From contig JWZX01003070.1 in the NCBI GenBank assembly GCA_001275005.1, positions 1 through 48,872 on the forward strand: a stretch of DNA of 48,872 nucleotides, in the 5' to 3' direction. This DNA is from Chrysochromulina tobinii. Lineage: Eukaryota; Haptophyta; Prymnesiales; Chrysochromulinaceae. The notes beneath the pieces are model-generated. The model had not been told where the DNA came from. It was given only the letters and a program-made list of their open reading frames with translations, and made no database searches. Shown in pieces: positions 19,146-28,900 of this stretch. Position numbers and translations under genes: made by a program. Every line of letters starts with the position of its first letter. Position 1 is the first letter of the stretch.

Positions 19146-20585
19146 CTACTGTTCATGCCCTAAACCCCTAATTCGCGTCTGGTCGCCTGCCATTTGGTCG
19201 TTCGTTTGGTCGAGCATCAAGACATCTCGCACTTTGTCTTCCTGAAAGCGGTCCGAGAAGCTGTCCATCCAAGAGTGCGCCCAATGATGTGCGGCGAGCG
19301 CGGAGCCGTCGGGCGGGATCGTGGGTGTGAAGCCCTCTGCCCGCAGCCTGTCACACGTGGACACTACCAAGTCCGACAGGCTCGCCGCCGTGATCTCCGA
19401 CTGGTTCGCGTAGTCGTTGAAGAGGCAGCGCGCCTCAAAGGTCTCCTTCTGCATGCTATCCCATAACGGGAAGAAGGTGTCCGGCTGGGCGATCTGCAGT
19501 GAGAGCTCCGTGTTCGCATGCCTCGCCTGCCATTTGATGACGGCTTGTTCGAGCATTCGAGGGCCTGTCGAGCCCACTGGATCGCCCCAGCCCTGGTCGG
19601 TGCTCACGCGCAGCGCCGCCATATGCAACGCCCACAGCCAGAATGGATGGCCGCGGGCACTCGCGAGCACTGCGTTGCAGATCTGGCGAGGCTGGCGCTC
19701 GAGGAGAACCGCGTGGGGAAGAGGCTCCTGCCCAAGCATGGCGCTCGCTCCGAGTGTGGCAGTCTGGTTGAGCAGCGCGTCGAGCGGCGCGAGCAGCTCG
19801 ACGTCGAGGTCGGCGTACACACCGCCAAACGCATGCATGTAGAGCAGCCTCGCCACGTCCGCTCGCTGGATCGCATTCATCATCAGGTAACTCTTGTGCA
19901 GCCACGAGTAGCGCGACTGGACGAGAGCGGCGTTGTCCTCGTCGGTGTGAAGCCGGAAGCTCCATCCGCTCGCGCTGCGCTCGCGCCACGAGCGCATGAA
20001 CACGGCGAGCCGTGGCGGCACCATGTGCGTGCGCCACGTCTGGTGGAGCACACGTGGGAAGGCGTCGGCGGCGGCAGGAGGCTTCCAATCCCTGGACAGC
20101 TCTTCGAACGATGGCAAGCGTTTGGACAGCTCCGCGAACGTTGGCCTGGGCTCGGGCTCGAAGGTTCCCCACCAACTTAACGCATTCCCACCGCCGCGGC
20201 CCTGCAAGCGCTGCTGAAACGCACTGAGGTCGTGCCTCGCGGTCACCAGCTCAGAGGCCTTTGTGTCCTCGAGCGTCCATTGCTGCTGCTGCTCTCGACG
20301 CTGCTGCCGCTGCTGCCGCTGCTGCTGCAAGATGGCCGCGATCCGCTGCTTCATCAAATTTGCCTTTGAGCCTTCAGCTGATAAGGACTCGAGCTCATCC
20401 AAGGCTGAAGCTGCAGGAAAACCAGCGACCAAGATGAGCACTGTCACCGTGACGGTGAGAGCGAGTAAGATGTAACGGATACCAATATGATACCAAAGTC
20501 GCGAGTGCACCTTCTCATCGTCGAGGAGCTCAGCGCCTGTCGATGAATCGTGGTCACGCGGCGCGGCGACGCGCTTGTGCATCAT
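19146..20585 (-). CDS. Type II membrane glycosyltransferase with DXD motif (GT32/OCH1-like)
   Basis: About 479 residues from ATG 20585 (a second ATG follows at 20582). A short cytoplasmic part is followed by one membrane segment (about 35-56, IRYILLALTVTVTVLILVAG), then a Gln/Arg-rich coiled stem (about 80-105) and a luminal domain. The Gly_transf_sug signature is clear: FPRVLHQTWRTH, SYLMMNAIQRADVARLLYM, HAFGGVYADLDVELL with DXD at D259-L-D261, and GHPFWLWALHMAAL. The DXD aspartates bind Mn and the nucleotide sugar. This is a Golgi enzyme of N- or O-glycan or cell-surface polysaccharide building; the donor and acceptor cannot be told. Confidence 0.88.
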   Translation of the reverse strand: MMHKRVAAPRDHDSSTGAELLDDEKVHSRLWYHIGIRYILLALTVTVTVLILVAGFPAASALDELESLSAEGSKANLMKQRIAAILQQQRQQRQQRREQQQQWTLEDTKASELVTARHDLSAFQQRLQGRGGGNALSWWGTFEPEPRPTFAELSKRLPSFEELSRDWKPPAAADAFPRVLHQTWRTHMVPPRLAVFMRSWRERSASGWSFRLHTDEDNAALVQSRYSWLHKSYLMMNAIQRADVARLLYMHAFGGVYADLDVELLAPLDALLNQTATLGASAMLGQEPLPHAVLLERQPRQICNAVLASARGHPFWLWALHMAALRVSTDQGWGDPVGSTGPRMLEQAVIKWQARHANTELSLQIAQPDTFFPLWDSMQKETFEARCLFNDYANQSEITAASLSDLVVSTCDRLRAEGFTPTIPPDGSALAAHHWAHSWMDSFSDRFQEDKVRDVLMLDQTNDQMAGDQTRIRGLGHEQ

Positions 20586-20868
20586 CCGTCTCGCGCGGTC
20601 GGTCAAGAACAAGCGAACAACACCTCTCTTCTATACGGAAGCTGTGAACGAACACACCCTCAAGTCAAGTCAAGTCATGCCAAAAAGCTAAAAAGCTAAG
20701 GCCCCGTGGATAGCTATGACTTACGGGAGGCTGAACCTTGCTTAGCTGACAAACCTGAGACTCGTGAAGACGGTGAACCGCATGCTGGCAGAGAGTTCAC
20801 ACAACACGCGTCTGGCTCTGCGCAGAACGAGAGAAAGAGAGAGAGGACAGAGGAGATCGATGCGGCTC

Positions 20869-22395
20869 TCAACTCAGCTTCGCCCAATTGTCCTCCATCT
20901 CCGCCGCGCTGAGCTTGCTCTTCGGCGCCGAGCTTCGCACGACGTTGCCGCCTCCCTTGATCGTGCCGCCCTTGGTCGCAGCCAGCTCGACGGCGCTCGG
21001 CAGGCTATTCACACCTCCGGGCACCCAAGGGCCTCGCAGCAACTCAGTGCGCGTGGCAGTGCCGTTCTCCTCGCCGTCGGCGTCGCACAGCACCTTTCGG
21101 AGCTCCGTAAGCCCCGCGTTGTGCAGTGCGCCGAGGGCGGCAGCGTCGCGTATCGAGCCCCCGCCCCCTTTGCGGCCACGGCCCGTAGCATGGTCGGCGA
21201 AGGGCCACTCCTCTGTGCCACCCGCGTAGCTCGCGTCGTCGTCCACGTCCGCGTCGGCGTGCCTGGCGCCTGCGGCCGGCTCCTCGGCATACTCGTCCCC
21301 GAGCACCTCACGCACCGGCCCCAGCTCGCGACCTCGGCTGTCGTGCACTGTGCCGCTCAGCACGAAGTACGTCCCCTCGGCGAGTGCCTTGCGCGCGTCG
21401 CGCTGCGCCACGCTGGGCGGCACGCGCGGCGGTGGCCGCGGGCCGGCCGGAGCGGTGCCTAGGCCAGTACCCGCGGGCGCGGCCCCCTCAGACGCCGCCT
21501 CGACGCGTGCCGATTGCTTCTTGGCAGCGACGAAGGAGCGATAAAAGGCGAGTTCCTCGTCGAGCTCGCCCGCGGGCGGCGCGGCGGCGGCGGCGGCGGC
21601 GGCTTCGTCGTCATCGGCGGCGCCATCGCTCGGCATCGAGGCCGTGTCGAGCTGCACCAGCCGCATCCGTGGCGCGGGTGGTGCGGGCGGCGCGGGTGGT
21701 GCAGCTGGCTTGGGAGGCGGCGCGGCAGGTGGCGGCACGGCGACAGCGCGCGCCTTGACATCGTCTGCCAGCATGGTGCGATAAAAGTCGAGCTCATCCT
21801 GTTCGGTGCATCCGGCGGGAGTGAGCAGCACCGGCAGGCCCGCCGTCACGAGCTCCTCGATCGAGCCGCGTTGCCGCGTTGCGGCGCCAGCCGCCGACGA
21901 TGGCCGGCTCGACGGCCGGCCGTGCGAGCTGCAGATGGGCCGATCGTCGTCGTCCGAGTTATCCTCGTCCCAGTGCTCGTGAGCCGACGGTGCGCTGCGC
22001 CGTTCAGCGGGCTCGCCACCCTTCGGTACCTTATCATCGCGCAAAGCGACTAGTGGCACGTGCACGGTCTCACCGTGCGTGCGCAGCAGCAGCTCGTCGA
22101 TGATCTCGGCGCGGCCATCTGAGGCTGCCGCGTCGTGCAGAAGCTCGACGACGAGCACCTCCGTGCCGCCGGGCGGCAGATCCACGCTTGAGATGTTGTC
22201 AAAGGTGGCGCGCTTCACGCACGCGCCACTCACGCGGAGAGCAGCGCTGCTCGGCAGAGTGAGGCGGAACGAGATGGACTGCGATGGGTCGGAGTTGCGG
22301 AGCAGCAGCCGACGCGTGGTGGTGCCTCCACTCGCTGCCGCACCGGCCGCCCAGGAGCGGTACACGATTGCCTGGGGCACTGCATAGAGCGCCAT
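20869..22395 (-). CDS. ASH/MSP-like domain protein, possibly flagellar
   Basis: 508 residues from ATG 22395. Residues about 10-125 form an immunoglobulin-like ASH/MSP-type domain: TTRRLLLRNSDPSQSISFRL, then SGACVKRATFDNISSVDLPPGGTEVLVVEL and LLLRTHGETVHVPLVAL, the pattern seen in ASPM, SPD-2, Hydin and CFAP proteins. The rest is low complexity with Pro/Ala and acidic runs and two copies of a short motif, QDELDFYRTMLADD and DEELAFYRSFVAAK, about 90 residues apart. The basic C-terminus ends SAAEMEDNWAKLS. ASH proteins typically sit in cilia, basal bodies or centrosomes, so a flagellar role is inferred. No orthologue can be named. Confidence 0.7.
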   Translation of the reverse strand: MALYAVPQAIVYRSWAAGAAASGGTTTRRLLLRNSDPSQSISFRLTLPSSAALRVSGACVKRATFDNISSVDLPPGGTEVLVVELLHDAAASDGRAEIIDELLLRTHGETVHVPLVALRDDKVPKGGEPAERRSAPSAHEHWDEDNSDDDDRPICSSHGRPSSRPSSAAGAATRQRGSIEELVTAGLPVLLTPAGCTEQDELDFYRTMLADDVKARAVAVPPPAAPPPKPAAPPAPPAPPAPRMRLVQLDTASMPSDGAADDDEAAAAAAAAPPAGELDEELAFYRSFVAAKKQSARVEAASEGAAPAGTGLGTAPAGPRPPPRVPPSVAQRDARKALAEGTYFVLSGTVHDSRGRELGPVREVLGDEYAEEPAAGARHADADVDDDASYAGGTEEWPFADHATGRGRKGGGGSIRDAAALGALHNAGLTELRKVLCDADGEENGTATRTELLRGPWVPGGVNSLPSAVELAATKGGTIKGGGNVVRSSAPKSKLSAAEMEDNWAKLS

Positions 22396-22660
22396 GCAGG
22401 GCCGTTGTAGACGTCGGAACTAGCCTGTAGAATTCCGCAGACTCAACATGTACCCGGCTCCCCCCGGTGTCTTTTTACCGGTAGCTTGACTTGGGGGTTC
22501 GTTGACTCTACAAGTCTACATCAAGTCTAAATGTAACGGTCACAAAACTTCGTCGAGCCGTCCGAGTCGAATTGTAACGGTACCGGTACCGGTATGCTCA
22601 CGCACCGCGGCCAACTTTGCGCACGTCCGCAGGTTCGTGAATCTCTCAAGCCCGGCGCAA
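22396..22660. promoter_or_regulatory. Divergent upstream region with GGTACC palindromes
   Basis: 265 bp between the divergent ASH gene and the gene starting at 22661. It contains ACGGTACCGGTACCGGTATG around 22576-22596, a self-complementary run, and ACCGG elements near 22476. Similar GGTAC-rich sequence recurs at 34322-34370. Confidence 0.4.
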
Positions 22661-24004
22661 ATGCTGAAACCGAAGGAGAACCCCTTCCAAGAGGAAGTGA
22701 CGTTCATAGACGAAGACGGCGTGCAACGGACAGGCCGTGTTACTGACTACGCCACATTCCTCGAGCTCTTCTGCCCTGTGCTCTTCGAAGAGCCTGACGA
22801 GAAGCCGAGCAAGCCAGATGAGAAGCCCAGTGGCGAACCTGATGGCAGCGCTTGGGTGCACAATGGCAACTCTTGGGTGTGGGTCAGCGCGCAAGAGCGC
22901 AAGAGAGGGATCGGCCGTCTCTACTCCCCGCGCGTTCCGATGCCCCGGGCCCCTCTGTGGGTCCCCAAGTCTGTGCGGCCCAAGGTCCCACTGTCCAGCA
23001 TCATGGATGGCCTCGATATCCCTGACGATGCTCCAGTCGCCGTCGCGAAGCGAATGGATGAATCTCCGAAGAAAGACGCGACGAAGACAGGTAGACCAAT
23101 CCCAGTCGATTTCCCTCTCTCTCGCCTTGCGAATGCGCGTGCAGAAGCCGTTTTCCTCGGTCAGCATCCAAGCCTCGTACAGCGCGAGCCACAAGCAGTT
23201 AGCTTGTCGAAGCGGCGGGTGCACACGCTCAGCTCGTTGACCGACGGCATTCACCATGCAGATGAGCTTCGGGCGTACTATCAAGAGATGGCCCAAAGGC
23301 GGGAGAGCACGTATCAGTCGCGGCTACGCGGAGAGCTAGCGAAGAACGCGTCAAAATCCGTCGCTGCCGCTAACCAGCAGTTTCGCCCTAAGAGTCGTGA
23401 TCCCTTCCTTGACGCCAGCGATGTATTTGGCGCAAGCTTCGGCAACACGAACGCGCTCCTTTCTCTGGACGACCCTTTCTTCTCCGGGACGACGATGAGT
23501 GATTCCTGGCAGAGCGTGAGCAGCACTCCGTCATACACGCGAAGACCAAAGCTCGCCAGTCGTGGTGCCATGTCGGCCACGTCAGCGAGCCTCGCAAGCA
23601 ACGACAGCGCCGTCGGTGCAGCGATCAACGTGTTTCCATCTCCACAGCTGATTTGGCAGGAAGACGTTATGCTCGGCCGTCCGCTGACTGCGGTCGGTGG
23701 GCAAAACGCTCTCCACTGCGCTACATCAGTCGCTAAGCAACTTGGCCATCGTCAGGCTGTATGGACTGCCGCTCTTCGGCGTCCCGACTCGCTTCCCTCG
23801 TTGCCCAACCCGACCTACAGCGAGGCGAGGCGAACAGGACTCATCAGGACAAGGCCGCTCACGAGTGACATGCCGAAGCCGAAGCCTTCTTTTGCGTCTA
23901 TCTACAAGAGCCTGCCAAGAACGATGGAGGAACTCAACAGAGAAAAGACCATGGCCAAGGCATCATGGGTGGACGAGTTACTGAGTAAATCCGCCCGCGT
24001 CTGA
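22661..24004 (+). CDS. Uncharacterised protein
   Basis: 447 residues from ATG 22661 (MLKPKENPFQEEVTF); the frame is open upstream but without ATG. No domain is recognised. The start has a compact segment (VTFIDEDGVQRTGRVTDYATF), then a Pro/Lys/Glu linker with two DEKPS repeats, then Ser/Arg-rich sequence with spaced short motifs such as ELRAYYQEMAQRRES and RTMEELNREKT. The composition (Arg, Ser, Pro; few hydrophobic blocks) suggests a largely disordered cytoplasmic protein. It resembles in style, but does not clearly match, the protein at 29653-30723. Algal flagellar and microtubule-associated proteins often look like this, but that is a guess. Confidence 0.7.
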   Translation: MLKPKENPFQEEVTFIDEDGVQRTGRVTDYATFLELFCPVLFEEPDEKPSKPDEKPSGEPDGSAWVHNGNSWVWVSAQERKRGIGRLYSPRVPMPRAPLWVPKSVRPKVPLSSIMDGLDIPDDAPVAVAKRMDESPKKDATKTGRPIPVDFPLSRLANARAEAVFLGQHPSLVQREPQAVSLSKRRVHTLSSLTDGIHHADELRAYYQEMAQRRESTYQSRLRGELAKNASKSVAAANQQFRPKSRDPFLDASDVFGASFGNTNALLSLDDPFFSGTTMSDSWQSVSSTPSYTRRPKLASRGAMSATSASLASNDSAVGAAINVFPSPQLIWQEDVMLGRPLTAVGGQNALHCATSVAKQLGHRQAVWTAALRRPDSLPSLPNPTYSEARRTGLIRTRPLTSDMPKPKPSFASIYKSLPRTMEELNREKTMAKASWVDELLSKSARV

Positions 24005-24111
24005 GTAAAAAGTCAGTGCGTAATCACGCCACGTCAAAATAAGAGTTGACTGTTGAGTATAATATCGACTCTGAAATCGACTCAAGAAAGCTCTGCTCCG
24101 TGGGCGGTCGT

Positions 24112-25104
24112 CTAGGTCCGGCTACCTTGGTCTTCCCGCGTGATCAGCAGCACCGCCAAGCGTAACTCTGGGAAGAGCTCGCCGGTGAAGGAGCACTCGC
24201 TGCCGTCAGCGTTCGCTTCGGCATCGCCTCTGGGTGCTGCAAGCGTACCGTGTGCAGGCTCCGACCCCTCGCCCGAGCTGGGCCAAACCTCTCTGTAGCG
24301 CAGCCCTTGGGCACGCAACGCCTTGAGAAAGTCGCAGTCAAGGAACTCGAAGCGGTTGAATGTGTGAGCGTACAGGATTCTCGTGCGCGGCTGGGCAAGA
24401 GCGGCGAGAACGCGAGGCAGCATGCTCACACCCGCCTCGTTGTACACCAAGTCGCTGCCGAGTACAAGGTCCCAACGAGTGCTCAGCAGCTCGACGCACG
24501 CAGCAGGTCGGCATGCGCCGTGGTGAGCGCCCTGGTCCATCCATGCCCAGTCCAGCGCCGCGGTGCGCACAGTCGTGAGCGGCACGCCGGCATCACGGTT
24601 GCGCTGCACATTGTAGTCGAGCCACCGCAGGGCTCCGCCCTGTACCATCTCGGTGAGCACCATTTCGGACAAGTCGTGCCGCGCCGCGAGCGACATGCCC
24701 AGCCAGCCGGTGCCGGCTCCGCATTCGAGCACGGCGGGGCGGCCGACCAGATAGTGCGGATGCGCTTCCAAGTAGCCGAGCAGATGGACGGCCGCGTCCC
24801 AGACCTTACCTCCCGTCGTCTGCTCAGTCACGACGGAGGTAAAGGCTTCAGAGCTCGCAACGCTTATCTCGCGCATGCCGTCGGCCGCGGCGCTGGCTCG
24901 CACCGCTCGATCTGTCGCACAATCCTGCTGAGCTCCGCTTTGCACGTGGCCACCATAGCCCGAGGCTATGGCTGTGCAGGAAGGGTCCGGTGTGGCCGTG
25001 GCCGTGGCGCACGGCGCCGCTGCTGCTTCCGAAACCGCTGCTGCCGACGCCTCTGTAGCCGGCGCAAATGCGCCTGGGCCGCCGAAGATGCCACGATGTG
25101 GCAT
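24112..25104 (-). CDS. METTL21-like (methyltransf_16) protein methyltransferase
   Basis: About 330 residues from ATG 25104; the frame extends to a TTG at 25173 with a stop just upstream. An Ala-rich N-terminal 80 residues precede a seven-beta-strand methyltransferase: GGKVWDAAVHLLGYLEAHP, motif I VLECGAGTGWLGMSLA, ALRWLDYNVQRN, then WDLVLGSDLVYNEAGV (post-II region) and RILYAHTFNRFEF. The order matches the lysine methyltransferase family of METTL21/METTL22/eEF2KMT, which methylates chaperones and elongation factors with AdoMet. The target here is unknown. The gene lies about 115 bp downstream of the 2H phosphoesterase gene on the same strand. Confidence 0.85.
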   Translation of the reverse strand: MPHRGIFGGPGAFAPATEASAAAVSEAAAAPCATATATPDPSCTAIASGYGGHVQSGAQQDCATDRAVRASAAADGMREISVASSEAFTSVVTEQTTGGKVWDAAVHLLGYLEAHPHYLVGRPAVLECGAGTGWLGMSLAARHDLSEMVLTEMVQGGALRWLDYNVQRNRDAGVPLTTVRTAALDWAWMDQGAHHGACRPAACVELLSTRWDLVLGSDLVYNEAGVSMLPRVLAALAQPRTRILYAHTFNRFEFLDCDFLKALRAQGLRYREVWPSSGEGSEPAHGTLAAPRGDAEANADGSECSFTGELFPELRLAVLLITREDQGSRT

Positions 25105-25218
25105 GTCCTCTCGGTGCGCCTCGCCGCCACCCAGCGGCACTCTCCAATGCACAAGGAATGGCTCGTTCTGCAACGGCGAGATACGAACCAGTCACAGGGT
25201 GATGACTGAGGAGACGAG

Positions 25219-25767
25219 TCAGCCCAAGAGCAAGAGTGGTGCGAGCGTGGGAAGCACCTGCCCAGCGCGAGAGATGAGGGCGATCTCGCCGACCTGGCAG
25301 GCGAGGGGCTCGAAAGAGTGCTCAATGCGCGCCCTCAAAGCCTCCACGTCAGATGCGCCGGTGAACTGGCCCACAGTCAGGTGCGGTACGAAGGCGCCTC
25401 GTGCTGTTTGGTCAACGCAGTGCGGCAGTACCGCCATGCAGCAGCTCTGCAAGGCTTGCCACTGCTCCAGAGCTCCGTCAGGGTCAAGCCACGCGGTGAA
25501 ACTCTTTTGACTGTGCTTGAAGTGCTGCAGGCGCTGCATGTTGACAGAAAAAGGAGGCAGACGTGCCAGCGCGCTGGCAAGCATTGCTGCAGCGAGCTGG
25601 AATTCACTCACTGGAACAAATGGGTACAAAAGGTTGACGTGCGGAGGCCAACGGTCGATTTGGCGGTCAAATTCGGCGCGTAGCGCTTGGATAGCTTCCT
25701 GCTGTGCAATTGGTGGGATCCAGCACAAAGCCGAGGTGTGCACCTTCACCTTCTTGGCGACGGCCAT
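25219..25767 (-). CDS. 2H phosphoesterase (2'-5' RNA ligase/CPDase-like)
   Basis: 182 residues from ATG 25767 (MAVAKKVKVHTSALCWIPP). Both signature motifs of the 2H superfamily are present: WPPHVNLLYPFVP with H43-V-N45, and FVPHLTVGQF with H129-L-T131. The first motif has Asn where Thr or Ser is usual, as in some eukaryotic members. The fold is complete at this length with no extra domain. 2H enzymes open 2',3'-cyclic phosphates or act on related RNA ends. It faces the 2H-kinase fusion gene head to head across 191 bp, which makes a shared RNA-end function attractive but unproven. Confidence 0.85.
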   Translation of the reverse strand: MAVAKKVKVHTSALCWIPPIAQQEAIQALRAEFDRQIDRWPPHVNLLYPFVPVSEFQLAAAMLASALARLPPFSVNMQRLQHFKHSQKSFTAWLDPDGALEQWQALQSCCMAVLPHCVDQTARGAFVPHLTVGQFTGASDVEALRARIEHSFEPLACQVGEIALISRAGQVLPTLAPLLLLG

Positions 25768-25958
25768 TGCGAAGACGCGGAGAGAGTTTCCACACGAGGG
25801 GTGTGCGCTCCTAGGGTTTATTCCTGGTATGAAACAGCACATGTTGGGTTGAAACCTTTGCTTTGTGGAAACGGAACGTCCGCGAAGAAAGCGAGCGCTC
25901 CGCCCTTCGATACGGCTGCTCCTGGCGGGCTTCACTGCAAAAAGAACTCGAGTTCTAC

Positions 25959-28900
25959 ATGCAGGACCCGGGCCAGGCGCCAGCAGGCGATGCCGAGACA
26001 GCGTTCGCGGCTGGAAACATAGGCGTCGTGTACGGCGATGCTCTATATGACCCGCCACACTATGCGGCCGTTCTTTCACCTCCTGCTCCACCGCCGATGC
26101 CAGTGCCCGCTATGATGCCTGCGGCGCCAAACGCGAGCGCGAGCCGCTCGGTGTGGCTCGACACGCCCCTGGCGCACCAGATGGTGGAGAAGATGGTGGA
26201 GAAGGAGGAGGTTGTCGGGAGTGGGAAGGACCAAGAGGAAGGGGAGGATGATGGCGAGGTTGAGGAGGAGGAGGAGGAGGAGGGCGAGGAGGAGGGCGCC
26301 AGCATTCCGCCTCTCGTCCCGGTCCATGCGACAGCGCCTACGTCAGCGCCCACCACGATTGCGAGTGTCTACTACAGCGCCGTCTTCCTCACTCCAGCCA
26401 GCATAGCCACGTTGCAAGCCAGGTACCCGCCGTGCCATGCGACGTTGCCTCCCTCGATGCACATGACGCTCGCCTTCCAGCCCGACACGGCGCACCTGAA
26501 TCGGCTGCTGCCGCACCTGGGCGAGGCCTGCCTCGTACGCGTGCTGGAAGAGGTGAGGGACGGGCGCGGCCAGGCCCTACGAGTCGAAATACTCTCGCCC
26601 ACCATCGTGGCGCTCGCGAAGAAAAATCCCCACATCACCCTCTCTACAGCGCCTGGCACGTCTGCCGTTTATTCGAATGAGCTGCTCGCGCAGCACTGCC
26701 AGGAAGCCACGCACGCGCCTGCAGCCGAGCCCTCGCTCGAGGCTGACGAAGCTGACGAAGCTGACGTGCCCGCCCCACTCGCCGTGGTCGGTTTGGTCGG
26801 GGTCGACGAAGCTGACGAAGCAGACGAAGCTGACGAGCCCGCCCCGCTCGACGTGGTCGGTTTGGTCGGGGTCATGCTCCGATCGAGCGCCGTCCCGAGC
26901 GAGCACCGACCGAGCGCCGTCCCGAGCGAGCAGGGTCCTGGCATGCTCCGACCGAGCGCCGTCCCGAGCGAGCAGGGTCTTGGCATGCTCCGACCGAGCG
27001 CCGTCCCGAGCGAGCAGGGTCTTGGCATGCTCCGACCGAGCGCCGTCCCGAGCGAGCAGGGTCTTGGCGGAGGCGGGTCGGAGCATGGGTATGGTTGGAT
27101 GGAAGTGTGGACTTCGGAGTCTCACCAGGCAGAGCTCACGCGGCTCCTGCAGCCGCACACTACCAGCGCGCCCAAGATGGATGCACTGCCGCTGCCCGGG
27201 GCAGGTGGGCCTTCGGCGCCCGTTACGGCGCCCGTGCCGTCAGTGGCCCCACCACGCCACAAATCTTCGGCGATTATGATCATCGACCCGACGACGAACG
27301 AGGCGATCGACCTTACGTATGCGAAGCCGAAGCCGAAGCCGCCAGAGGCCGCGGCGGCGCTGGCGCCGGGCGTGGCGCCGCCGCAGCCTGCGACGCCACA
27401 CCCATCGGTCGAGCGCCGTCCTGAGCGATCGGAGGGCGTTGAGCGTCCCTTGGTGCTCGGGACGGCGCTCGTGCGAGAGGAGGAGCGGAGCGCTGCGGGG
27501 GAGGTCATCTATGCTACGCTACCCGATGCCCTGTGGGGCGCCGCCGCGCGGGAGCCGTTACTCCTGCCGCTCAGCCAGACCATCCGCGCCGCCGCCGCCG
27601 CTGCCGCCGCCGCTGCCGCCGCTGCTGCCAGTGCCACCGCCGCTGCTGCCAGTGCCACCGTCGCCACTCATACCGCTTCCGACGCAGCCGACACAGCCTG
27701 GAGGTCGGCCGCGCTCCCCGAGGGAGCCTGCCTCGTGCTGATCATGCGAGGGCTGCCTGGGTGCGGCAAGAGCACAGCCACCCGCCAGCTGCTCGCTGCT
27801 TGGGAACTGCTCGCCAGCCAATCGTCCCACGTGAGCTCGAGAACCGCCGTCTGCTCGGCTGATGTCTTCTTCGAGAATGGCGCCGGGCTGACTCGGCGGC
27901 AGCTGCACGAGCTCGCCGCCTCCAAAGGCATGCGAAGTCCGGACGAGGCTGCACAGCACGGAGGCATTTACCGGCTGTGCTTCGACAGGAGCAAGCTGGG
28001 CGCGGCGCATGAGTCGTGCCGACGCGCCTTCGAGAACGCCCTGCGCGCTCGCACCGGACTGGTCATCGTCGACAACACGAATACCCAGCTCAAGGAGTAT
28101 GACAATTACAAGCACACCGCGCGCCGCGAGGGGTACGCCGTCGCCGTCGTCGAGCTGCGCTGCCCCGACGAGCCCGGGATCTTCGAGCAGGTGGGTGTCG
28201 TGAATTGCCTCTTGATTGCCTCTTCTGATTCCCTCCTCTGATTGTCTCTGATTGCACGCGATCTCGACCCTCGGGATCTTCGAGCAGCTGCACGCGCGCA
28301 ACACGCATGGTGTGCCAATGGAAGTGCTGCGCACGATGATAGCGCGCTGGGAGCCCGATCCGCTCTCCGCGGTCGCGCTGATGCGGCCGGGGGGGCTGGA
28401 GCGCGCGACCGATGTCAAGGGTCCACCGGCTGGTCGTGCGGTGCCACATGCGCCCGATACGGCGCTGGGCTTGGAGCTGCTCCAAGTGACGAATCGTGCA
28501 GTTGCGGGACACGACGCTGAGGCTTTGAAGACTGAGGAGGATGGGTGGGAAACCGTCAGTCGGTCCAGCAGCAGCAGAGGGGGCAGCTCAGGCGGCAGCC
28601 ATTGGGGTGGCAGCAAGGGAGGCGGCACCATTTTTGGCGGCCGCGGCATGGATGGCGGTCGTGGCAAGGGCGGAGGGGGCAAGGGCGGAGGGGGCAAGGG
28701 CGGAGGGGGCAAGGGCGAAGGGGGCAAGGGCGGAGGGGGTAAGGGCGGAGGGGGCAAGGGCGGCAGGGGCAAGGGCTGTCCGACCGCATCCTCGCCAGTT
28801 CCTCGAGTCGTGCCGGTGAGCGCGCCATTCCGCCCTTTCGCCGTAGAGCTCATCGAACGCCCGCGGCACACCGTCCCCGCATTCGGCGAGGATGGCAGGA

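Noticed and set aside
26940-27065. CRISPR-like array of 42-bp units
   Set aside because: The units are directly adjacent without spacers, keep a reading frame and lie inside a eukaryotic gene. The 183-bp, 138-bp and 18-bp arrays are also direct coding repeats without spacers.
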